Origin: Rhizomucor pusillus
Lineage: Eukaryota > Mucoromycota > Mucoromycetes > Mucorales > Lichtheimiaceae
Assembly: GCA_900175165.2 (NCBI GenBank)
Contig: FWWN02000061.1
Coordinates: 1-54,922, forward strand
DNA: 54,922 bases
Direction: 5' to 3'
Shown here: positions 45,687 through 54,922 of the stretch, one piece after another
Position numbering within the stretch: the stretch's first letter is position 1
Layout: each line of letters begins with the position of its first letter
Notes under the pieces: generated by a model
The model's database searches: none
Told to the model about the DNA's origin: nothing
Seen by the model: only the letters and a program-made list of their open reading frames with translations
Program-made: the position numbers and the translations under genes

Positions 45687-48600
45687 TTATTTTGTAAAGT
45701 CGATCAGCGGCACGGCCGCAGGACTTAATTCCATTCTACTCTTGAAATCCACAGGATCAGTGATAACAACATTTCCTTCAGGAAGGCGGCTGTGGTCCCT
45801 GACTGGAGTCTGCGGTCCACTTTCCGTCGAGACAGAATCGCTGTCCGGCACTGATAATCTGCGTGCTGTCTTCTTGCTGTCGACGGTGATAAATGTACCG
45901 TTAACTGCGCCGTTGCCGTTGCCTACAGTTTCCAACATGCCCATGGCCGCTGCCAACTTGGACATGAGCGACTCAATTTCCTCTTCATCACCCTTAGTTT
46001 CGTCTATCAACATTTCACGGAGAATAGATTCAATAGATGCTTCGCCTGCATCGCCTTTTTCAACCGCGGCTCTCAAGTCATCGATGCTCAGACGTGTCAC
46101 GCCTTGAGATACCAAACAAGTATGCAGTGATTCAATGTTGACCTTGTACTTCGGCGCAACCACAGGTGTCTTTTGTGATTGGATGTGGACCGAAATCTTG
46201 CGCGCCTTTTTAGATGCTGGATCGATGTATTCGTCGAAAAATTCAAGCAACGATGGCTTTGAGATCTTGCGGAGCTCTTCGACATCCTTGTCCACTAAAT
46301 TGATTGATCTAAGTTAGTGACCTCGAGACGGTTTTGCAAGCAAACCGTATGTAAATTACCTTGATCAAACTCATAGTAGCCGGAATGAATGTGTGTCCAG
46401 TACTTGCCACCTTCTTGACCAAGATTCTTATCCTTTTCCAGCTTCTTGAAAATAAGAGATTGTACCTGGGCCTTATATTCTTCCTCGGTCATATTGGCAA
46501 TGATTGAACGCAATTTGCACAAAAAGTCCTCGATGCGATTTTCCAGATATACGGTATCACGCTCGCTTTGCACAATGAAACGCATGCCCATCGATCCAGT
46601 TTGCTTTCTTACACCGCTGAAAACGAGGTAGCCTAGCTGCTCCTTGGTGCGCAGTTGGTCAAAGCATGGTTCTTGGGCGATCTGAGCCAACAGACTCAGA
46701 CGGGCGCGCAAAGCTGTTTGGGTGACATTGCCGACTTGGACCAAATACTCTATGCCTGAATTCACGTTGTGAGGATCTTCAACTTTTCGCTGATAAGCCC
46801 ACTTTGATCCCTCGGGCAAGATGATGCTTCGGTGTCCCACAATCTGGCTCGGCAGCAGCTCTTTTGGCTTCAAAATATCTAGCACAGTCTGCATCATCGA
46901 TTCTGCTTCTTCTTGTACGACATTGCCGTGTACAAGCGCTTCCAAGTGCAAATGCGACAGAATGGTGGGATAGAACGCTTGGATATCTTCAGCAGTGATA
47001 GTATCGAGTTCCTGGAGTTTCTCGGCGTTGGTCCACATCTTGTCCTGAGTAAAGTAGGACAGATAGTAGAGAGCATGCTGGTAGGGCGGCTCCAGTGAGA
47101 AGTTCTTGTAAGAACGACGAAGCTGTAATGTCGCTTTTCGTTAATTCTATCCATATCACAATGTTCAGACTTGCTAGAAAGTACCTGGTCTTTCAATAAC
47201 TTGAATCGTTCAGGCTCGACCTGGAGATCCCGCATCTTCTGGATAACCTTTTCCAACAACACCGATAGTTTATCATTGTAACCACCAATGGCGAGCTAAA
47301 CCAAAATAGAGTTACTTTAAGTGAATTTTATAAAAAACACGATCTTGCTCTCTTAGTAACATACCAGCATTCCTTCCAACTGATTCTCTACATTGTAGCT
47401 CAATCCGGCCACTTCTGCGTCGTATGCGTATTCGTTGAGTGAATCTTTTAGCAGATCCGTGTACAACCTATAACTGTTTGTCAGATATCGGACAGTGGTA
47501 TACTCGTTTTACATATACTCACCGAGTCTTTACGCAGTTGGACGGCGTTGCATATGCAAGAGGGTTGCGGAAGAGTATCCAAACGTTCGCTCTCGGCACC
47601 CAGAACGTATCGTCTTTCTTGTGCCACAGCCGGAGTTTTGCATTGTTAACTAGCAGATTAGGTCGCTTAGCAGGCTGCTTCACCTCTCTCTTGTGAGTCT
47701 CAAAATTCGTTGGAATAAAATCGTTGGGCCCCGGAAGATGCAGGGCGTCATTGAGCTCCAAATTTTTTAAGGCCTAATGCGATGTTGCACAGAATGTGAG
47801 ATACAGTTTCATCACGGACCCCCTGAGACTGCAGCGCTGCTGAAGCGTTACCTGCTGCATGTTACTGCTGAAATCCAGCACTTCGAATTCGGTGTCATAC
47901 CATCTTTCCTTCTTAGTAAACTGGATGCCGTTAGGCGCTTCTCGGCTTGCAACCATAATTCGGAAGTTGTCGGGTCGAAGGCAGCTTAGATTCTTGTTGA
48001 TGAGATCTGGATTGTATTCTCTAATCAAGCTAGGCCCGCTGAGAACGAACTGTGGCGGATATCCGTGCTGCATTAACCCGGCGAGCCTAGACGTGTACTG
48101 AGAAGGTGGATACTTTTCCTTGAAGCGGAAAGCAAGCGATGCCAAAGATTGGACTTCACCGAAGGTGGATTCCTGGACTCCTGTCTTCTTCAAAAGTTCA
48201 ATGTATTGGAACACGCATCGCACCACATCCTCGTAATGCTCTAAAAATAGAGTTTCAGATCGGAATTCGTTTTTCAATATGCAATATGCAACTTACTGAG
48301 ACCGTCCTCTGTCAAGTCGATGCTAATGCGAAGAAATTCGAAACCGATGCCTCCATGGATGGTTCCAACTTGCAAGTAATTCGCCCATCCATACTTTTTC
48401 AGAAGCGATAAAATTGATCCGCTTCCCTCGTGACCGATCAAATGGGAGATATAGCGTCCCGGCTGGAAATGCTCCCAGATTAGTCGTTAATCCGGAAGGG
48501 AACACCAATTACGTACCTGAACAGCATATAAAGGACGCTGATCCGGGAATGGGAAAGTCATTTCTAGAGACCGCACATCCTTTACAGGCTTGATGAAGAT

Positions 48601-49834
48601 TTGTTTCTGCACTTTTCCGTCAGATTCGTAACCTAACAGTTTTGTAATATGCTTATCAAACCCACCATCAGCTCTTTTTCAGTCAATGGATGCCCTTCAA
48701 ACCTTGGAGGCTCGATGTTTTTATTCCGGACATCGTTGAACTTGGTTACAACCCATTCCGTCAATTGATCCAATGATTCTATAAGTATGTAGTACCATGC
48801 GTGAGTGCTGCGTTTCGGAGGGAAGCATCGCTGGACCCACCTCTTCCGAGAACACAGAGTTTCATAATGTTTGCCGAGTAATACGAATCATGAAACTTTA
48901 AGAGTTCATCGCGGATATCGAGCCCGTCCTTTTGGGGGTTGTCGTACAACGTCTCCAAATTACCCGTACCGAAGTGACAGTATGGATGGTTGGGGTTGCT
49001 CAACGACTTTTCTAGTTGAAACATACGCCAGCTGTCCTGCTGCCGGTTTTTCTTGTGTTCTAGATGATGCATCAATATAAGTAGGTCTGCGATCATATGC
49101 AAATTTACCTGAATCAACTGCCTTGAGTTCGCGTTCCGTACAGCTGGCCGAAAATAGGGGCGCGATGAAAAATTGGGCGAAGCGATCTAGGGCTCCTTCT
49201 AGATATTCATGACCGACTTCAAAGTAGTAGTTGGTGTTTTCTACACCGGTAAAGGCATTCGAGAAGCCCGAGTGCTCGGCTAGATATTGGTTGTAATCAT
49301 TCTCCTTGGGATATTTTTCGGTGCCCATAAATAATAAGTGTTCACAAAAATGCGCGAGGCCTTGCAGATTATCCTGCACAAGCAAAACCATACGTTTAGC
49401 ATCCGGTGCACCATGTGCTTCCCCTTGCTCCCCACGTTTTGCCAAATGTAATGCGTGTGTGCAACCACTACCAGAGCATTCACACACATTACATCATATG
49501 GTCCATGCTTATCAGTTTAAACTTTGCAACAACTGATCTAGCATCTCCTCCACCGAAAAAGAACACAAGAAGGAAAAATCCCGTGGGAACAGCAGCATGG
49601 TATACTTACAGGATCGCTCAGATGACCAACGTGGACATCAAGAGCTGCACTCGCTTTATCCGTGTCATTATCATGCACGAGCAAGACTTGCAGGTCGTTG
49701 CTGGCAAGTTTTATCAATCGATAATGTCGATCATCATTGTCGGATTTTTCTAGTGGACGTGTAAAGGTCCAGTATGCGCCGTTGCTAGAGAGCTCCCAGT
49801 CGTTGGTAGAGTTTGAGTTGTCGATGGAAGGCAT
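45687..49834 (-). CDS. Insulin-degrading enzyme / Ste23-like M16 zinc metalloprotease
   Basis: Twelve exons: complement(45687-46294, 46360-47122, 47185-47295, 47365-47467, 47523-47773, 47852-48240, 48297-48462, 48517-48606, 48666-48778, 48841-49059, 49109-49373, 49610-49834), 1100 residues. The inverted zinc motif HxxEH is HFCEH (83-87), the junction of exons 1 and 2 falls just before it, and the distal ligand Glu is in AVDSE (164). The order of features follows IDE throughout ([53 protein letters not shown]). It cleaves short peptides in a closed chamber; yeast Ste23 also trims a-factor. The 110-residue C-terminal extension, acidic and then Ser/Thr-rich, exceeds human IDE. Intron 1 is 236 bp, unusually long here. 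Confidence 0.96.
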
Positions 49835-50280
49835 CGTAAATGTCGTTGTTGTTACAGATCGCACACAAGATGCTCTCAGGGGAGGTGTATGATTGCAAAA
49901 ACGTTGTAAATGTTGCGTAATAACTGTAATTCCAAGGCTTTACACGCCAGATCAGCGCTTGCATAATTACGTAGTCATCGCATGATCCTTGCCTTGCACA
50001 AAACTTACTGCCGTTTAATTGGTAGATGCCGAAAGTCTATATTCCCAATAATACGGGCAATCGGCAGAAGCATTCAGTTGTGAGAAGAGGAAACGTGTAT
50101 TCTCGCAAAAGAATGCCTTTAACGAAAGCGAACCCGTGCTGTTGGCTCTGGCATGAGTTTTCATCCCCGCGCGAGCTTTAGGCTTGTTCTGTCCTTCTCC
50201 GCTGAGCGGGCTCAACACGCTTGGCACCATCATCACCATCATCCTTTTGTAACCCGCTGAGTGTTGTGTTGCATACAACC
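49835..50280. other. Divergent promoter region of IDE and YIPF1-like genes
   Basis: 446 bp between two head-to-head starts. No clear TATA element. Both 5' leaders must fit here. No additional gene is seen. Confidence 0.45.
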
Positions 50281-51467
50281 ATGTCCAGCAAGAACCAGTA
50301 CAATGTCCTTGTCGATATGGACGAGGGCCAATACAACCAGGTATACCATAAGACCAACCACTCAAAGTATGGAGCTCTCATTGACTTTACACGTAGCCCG
50401 CGACGGTCGAAAGCGATGGCCTGGAATTCCAAGGTACACTAACAGCTAGTCTGCATTGGTGTATTCAACTGACATATCACTTTAAGACTTTTCCAGCAAT
50501 TTAGGGAACAAATTCGCAGGTAGCACGCAATGTTGGCAACACACCAGAACGAGCGGATAGTTGACGATATATTGATACGTAGGTGCACACGCTCCTCCTC
50601 CCCCTCCAGCCGGAAGCGGCCCCAGCACCTTTTTCGACTCTACACAACCTCGCAACAGTGCTGGCGGATCCAACAAACCGATATGGTCTGTGGAGTATTA
50701 TGCACGATTCTTCGACGTTGATACATCTCAGGTGGTTGAACGGTGTCTAAAGACATTGTACCCTGTGGATGACTTTGCAAACGACACGCTCAACAACCAG
50801 CCTGATCTCTACGGTCCATTCTGGATCTCCACAACAGTCATTTTTGCGCTTTATGTCTGCTCGTCACTTGCTGGATCGGTGGTAGCATACATCAACAATG
50901 AGGAATACGTTTATGATTTTCGACTCTTGAGCTTCGCGCTTGTCGTCGTATATCTGTATTCGTTCTTGTGCCCAGTAATCGTCTGGGCTGCGACCAAGTA
51001 CTATGGATGCCAACCGAGTATTTTAGAAATCGTAGATTACTATGGCTATGCAATGACGACATGGGTGCCTGTCTCGGTATGCAAATTTTAAAGTGGTGTT
51101 GTTGGCCAGAAAAATATTCTAATCATTTTTGTTATCAAATTAATAAGCTTTTGTGCATTATCCCGATCGACATTGCACGTTGGGTGTTTGTTGGCATTGC
51201 TTTTGGTCTGACAGGTGAGGAAAATTAAAGGCAATTGCTTCGCGGTATATCGACTTACAGAGCCCTGAACACCCACTAGCATATTTCCTTGTCAAGAATC
51301 TATACATTGTCATATCTAGAGCAGATGCCAAGACGTCTCGCATTATTCTTCTGGCCATCTTGGGTGCGCATGCAGGCTTTGCATTGCTACTCAAGTTTGC
51401 TTTCTACAGTTACTACATCCATGCACCTAGTCAGTCACCGATACCAAATGATCCTTCTCCTAACTAG
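50281..51467 (+). CDS. Yip1-domain Golgi protein, YIPF1/YIPF2-like
   Basis: The model of five exons (50281-50392, 50487-50519, 50583-51076, 51148-51214, 51280-51467) gives 297 residues. Secure parts: MSSKNQYNVLVDMDEG at the start; PIWSVEYYARFFDVDTSQV; DLYGPFWISTTVIFALYV, the hallmark of the YIPF1/2 branch; and five membrane segments to the end. A Pro-rich linker (APPPPPAGSG) precedes them. The family acts in Golgi structure and vesicle traffic with Rab GTPases. The first two exon borders are uncertain: a donor at 50341 is also possible. Only 125 bp separate its stop from the ALKBH1 start. Confidence 0.85.
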
Positions 51468-51592
51468 TCCTCCGTGAAGCAATCTGATCCTTCTGTGTCA
51501 GCTATTAAAAAGTCCTTGTTAATACAACATCGAATATGTGAATGTGGCGGAGTGATGAAGAGCTGTTCTTTCCGAACTTGAAGAAAGAAACC

Positions 51593-52978
51593 ATGCCAGC
51601 ACTGTCCCGAAGACAGCAGAAGATTCAAGAAAGACAAAAGAAGGCTGTCGCAGAGCAGAAGAAGCTCAAGAAAGAATCATATGTGAATCAGACCCCATTC
51701 CGAGATGCTGAGCGCAACTTCAAGTCGAGATTTCCAGAGCCTGACTTTTCTAAAGTAATCGATCTCAACAATGTGCCAGAAGAGAGCCCTGCAGTCGTCA
51801 AGACCAGCTTGAAAAATAGTCTATGTTCGTCACATTTTGGAAAAACGAGTAAAGAAGCATATATAATTACAAGTATACCAGGTAAACAAATGGAGGAAGA
51901 GAGGGCATTGAAGTAGAAAGTGTCTGACCCTTAGATGGCAGGTCTGATTGTTATTCCAAATGCATTTTCGCCAGAAGCGCAGCGACGCCTAATACGACGA
52001 TGCATCCGAGACTATGCACGCCCGCCGAATACATCGAATCTTGATACACACTACGTTGTTCCATCCTCGGGTCTGTGGGAACTGCATGAAAAGCAAGTGC
52101 GTGGAGAATGCGACCCGAATTACTGCATTCCAAAGAAATCCGACAAGCAAAAGGAACAAGACAAGAGATGCGACGATGACTCGGTAGAACAAAAAGCATG
52201 CGCTGATAACTTCAATCCGAAAATCAATGTGCAAAAGGCAGACCCACCTCCAGCAGATACAGTCCCTGAATTACCGCCGTCGAAATTGATTTACAAGATG
52301 CGATGGGTGACGCTTGGATACCAATATCATTGGCCCACAAAGACCTACCACTTTGACAGACGCTATGCAATGCCGGACGACGTGTCCGAAATTACGCGCG
52401 AGGTGGTTACAGCTGTGGAAGATATTGGCTACGGAGATTGGAAGAACGTGTATCGTGGCAGCGATTTCAAGGCTGAGGCCGGCGTCGTTAATTACTACCA
52501 GTATCGAGATACACTCATGGGACATGTCGACCGCAGCGAACTGAATATGCAGGCGCCGCTGGTATCTATAAGGTAAGAAGTAACCGATGCTCCTTCATTT
52601 TTGCCAAGCGTACTTATGGGGGTGTTAGTTTTGGTAACGATTGTATATATCTTATCGGCGGAATAACGCGGGACGTTGAACCGATTGCTCTTCGTCTACA
52701 CAGCGGCGATGTGATTGTCATGACAGAGCCTTGTCGCAAATGTTTCCATGGCAAGTTTCCTATACACTTATTTCTCCTCCATTTTTTGACACTGACTCAC
52801 ACGCGTGATGACATTTTGAATAATAACAGGTGTACCATTGATTATCGAAAATACATTGCCAGAATACTTGTCAGCATCCTCCTCCGTAGACGACGAAGCT
52901 GACTGGAAGCTCTATGGAGAGTACATGAAAACAACACGCATTAATCTAAATATTCGACAGGTCTTTCAACCTTCATAA
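51593..52978 (+). CDS. ALKBH1: ALKBH1-like 2-oxoglutarate/Fe(II) dioxygenase
   Basis: Exons 51593-51881, 51942-52572, 52629-52750 and 52830-52978 give 396 residues. A basic coiled N-terminus leads to TPFRDAERNFKSRFPEPDFS and the AlkB fold (GLIVIPNAFSPEAQRRLI). Iron ligands are in MGHVDRSELN (HxD) and CFHGVP (second His). The 2-oxoglutarate Arg motif is RINLNIRQV. It demethylates DNA N6-methyladenine or tRNA in other organisms; Mucoromycota carry abundant N6-methyladenine, so a DNA role is plausible. Intron 3 starts GCAAGT. An earlier in-frame Met lies at 51542; I prefer 51593. Its last codons overlap the convergent kinase gene by 6 bp. Confidence 0.92.
52751..52829 (+). other. GC-AG intron in the ALKBH1 gene
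   Basis: Donor CATG|GCAAGT and acceptor AACAG, 79 bp. The splice joins the iron-ligand segment CFHG to VPLIIENTLPEYL, as in the family. Confidence 0.88.
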
Positions 52979-54922
52979 ACTTTTTGGGGTTATTTCTACA
53001 AACACAAAGCCTTCCTTTTCCAGCGCTCGTCGCAGCGACCGTAAATCCGTTTCTCGCGTAGCTGCATCCTTTCCATCCCACATACCAACTACGGCACCTC
53101 CGCTGCCGGGGAACTTGCCGACGCAGTTATGTTGCCGTGCGAGCTCAATCATGCGGATATTGGTAGCTCCTACCACCGCGTCTCCGTATACTTTGCGGCG
53201 CAAGTCAAAGTTGGCAGTCATTAGTTGAGCAAATCCATGATGATCTTTTGCGTGAAGGCATTCACGCGCACGGTCAGTAAACGAAGCGAATCCTCGCATG
53301 GCTTCAATAACCTATTTTTTTGAATTCAATTACAAAATGTGAATATGTAAGAAAAGTGTATCGCTGGGATGTACTGTTACATACTTCAGGATCGCCATTC
53401 AGGAACCGTTGTTTGACAGTACTGTGTACCTTTCCAGAGTCTTCCGGGTTCGCCACGTACGCGAGGAACAACGGAGGCAGCAAAGTGGGATCAAGTCGTT
53501 CGTATTTGCCGTGACCGTGCTTGTCCATGTATTCCTTGTCAAAGTCCATGTATACGAGTCCTCCGTAAGCCTGGATGACTCTGTCCTGCAATCCGGCAGC
53601 TATGCCGAGCTCGTCGGTCTCGACGGACAAGACCAGACTCGCCTGTCGTTCCAACGGAATTTGCTCCTCTGTCACGTTGTAAAACCGAAGCAGTGCTTTC
53701 CAGAAGGCAGTGATAATGGCCGACGAGCCAGCGAGGCCGACCTGTCGAGGCACGTTGGTCTCAAACAAGACACGGAATCCTCGCCGTGTATCGATGGGGA
53801 TATTGTTCTGCTCGCAGTAACAGTAGAATACTTTGCAGCATGCTAGCAACAGTCTGTCTCCATTCTCGTATCCATCCGTCTTGCAGACCGAAGCAAGCGA
53901 CTCGAGGGTCGTGAAACGGTGTGGGTCGGCCACCGGGTTGGGCAAGATGACGATGCTGCCAAACTCGGTTTCTTGCGCAGGATCGTGAGGAACCAGTATG
54001 GCTTCGGCCCAGAAATTGGAAATCAATAACGACATTGTCTTGCCTTTTTTTGTTCAATGTAAAATACAGATAAATAAATAAATAAAATTGTGATTAACGA
54101 ATATATAATTTCCCTCTCTCTCTTACCATAGAATCCATCGCTTGGATTACCCATGAGCCCGACACGAGCATATGCCTTGACATGGATGGGCTCTCGCGTG
54201 ACACGTTGCTCAAAAGTTACGTACGGCGAAAATAGTTTCGACCACTTGTCCATATACTCCGAGAATGAAATGTCCTGCAAGTAGCCGAACGTGCTCAGTG
54301 GTCGCTCCAATGTTACTTGCTCGCAATCCAGTCTTTGCTTAACAAAACTCGCTAGATCCTCGTCACTCTTCTCCTCGGTCACATCGCCTGCGATGCCATA
54401 GACCAAAGGAAGATTATTGTCAGGATGATAGATAACAAAGTTGCCATTGCGCGACAGAACTTGATCCAGGAACCAGGCATCTTGGTGCTGGTCATACAAA
54501 ATGTCAGGACGGGCCATGATAACCATTCCATCGCGGCGGCAGTCGTCCTTAACACGTTGCACGAAAGCGATATCTGAAATAGGTCCTGTGCTGGTATATT
54601 TTAATTAGTCTTTTTGATCCTCTTACGGTATATAATATCAGCACAGCAAACCTACCTGAATCCACAGTTCAAGACATTGTTTCGAGGAAGCCCATGGGCT
54701 CCAGCCCAGCGCTCGTAATTTTTGTAACTATTATTGTGAAAATAGGAATAAGTAAAAATTTCAGGGGGGCGATCGTGCAGACTTGTTTACTTGTATGCAT
54801 TTGTCACAATGTACACATTTTTGACCTTGTCCTTGACACCGTCGTACAAGTAGCTAAGTACTGGTCGACCGCAGATGGGCAGTAATGACTTTGGCACACC
54901 ACGGAATCGCAACGTCGAAGAG
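52973..54922 (-). CDS. Nucleotidyltransferase-glucuronokinase fusion (5' end outside window)
   Basis: Exons complement(52973-53311, 53385-54043, 54127-54590, 54656-54727, 54791-54922+), at least 555 residues. The visible N-terminal part (GVPKSLLPICGRPVLSYLYD, NVYIVTNAYN, NCGFSTGPISDIAFV) is a sugar-nucleotide nucleotidyltransferase domain whose first strand and GxGTR loop lie beyond the window. From AYARVGLMGNPSDGFYGKT onward the chain matches plant glucuronokinase: ISNFWAEA, the GHMP ATP loop PRQVGLAGSSA, ELGIAAGLQDRVIQAYGGLV, NPEDSGKVHS and GKFPGSGGAVVG. It probably makes glucuronate 1-phosphate and perhaps converts it to UDP-glucuronate. The stop overlaps ALKBH1's by 6 bp, tail to tail. 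The plus-strand frames inside it are shadows. Confidence 0.88.

Noticed and set aside
1..54922. CRISPR arrays, phage genes or bacterial operons
   Set aside because: No regular spaced repeats and no prokaryotic gene style; every clear gene is a spliced or fungal-type gene.

Overview
This is nuclear DNA of a filamentous fungus, most likely an early-diverging one of the Mucoromycota. Genes are dense and on both strands. Introns are short (mostly 50-80 bp), and each predicted junction restores a recognisable protein. The gene set also fits: an STK19 orthologue, a glucuronokinase (glucuronic acid is a wall sugar in Mucorales), a P450, a secreted-type agmatinase and several decayed DNA transposons. 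The phylum is inferred from gene content and style. No ribosomal or other marker sequence is present. I placed 22 protein genes and about 82 introns by hand; exon borders are my models and are not backed by transcripts.

Layout: 0.2-1.5 kb agmatinase (+). 1.8-3.1 kb piggyBac-derived gene (-). 3.4-4.4 kb prohibitin-2 (-). 4.4-6.2 kb without a clear gene, holding a small MITE. 6.3-7.5 kb STK19-like repair factor (+). 7.5-10.8 kb repeat-rich stretch with a palindrome and a decayed unknown gene. 10.8-11.9 kb peroxisomal uricase (+). 12.3-13.7 kb Acl4-type TPR chaperone (+). 13.7-16.7 kb gene-free and purine/pyrimidine-skewed. 16.7-17.3 kb Myb/SANT protein (+). 17.9-18.8 kb mitochondrial ribosomal protein mL46 (+). 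19.0-20.0 kb coiled-coil zinc-ribbon protein (-). 20.3-24.5 kb graveyard of two DDE transposases, a broken unknown gene and a second MITE. 24.5-25.2 kb AIG2-like protein (+). 25.4-26.5 kb acetolactate synthase regulatory subunit (+).

26.7-39.6 kb is a run of five minus-strand genes: MIC26/27, Ssd1/Dis3L2-type RNB protein, lysophospholipid MBOAT, ARMC8/Gid5 and an FG-nucleoporin. Then come a P450 (+, 40.5-42.2), mitochondrial malic enzyme (+, 43.2-45.5), insulin-degrading enzyme (-, 45.7-49.8), YIPF1/2-like Golgi protein (+, 50.3-51.5), ALKBH1 (+, 51.6-53.0) and a nucleotidyltransferase-glucuronokinase fusion (-, 53.0 to the window edge).

The genes are mainly housekeeping and do not form one pathway. 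Mitochondrial functions recur (prohibitin, mL46, MICOS subunit, malic enzyme, Ilv6). So does nitrogen recycling (agmatinase, uricase). The most interesting items are the kinase-nucleotidyltransferase fusion, four GC-AG introns sharing the same GCAAGT donor, an Ssd1-family protein that keeps the catalytic aspartates, and the transposon relics that share one terminal motif.
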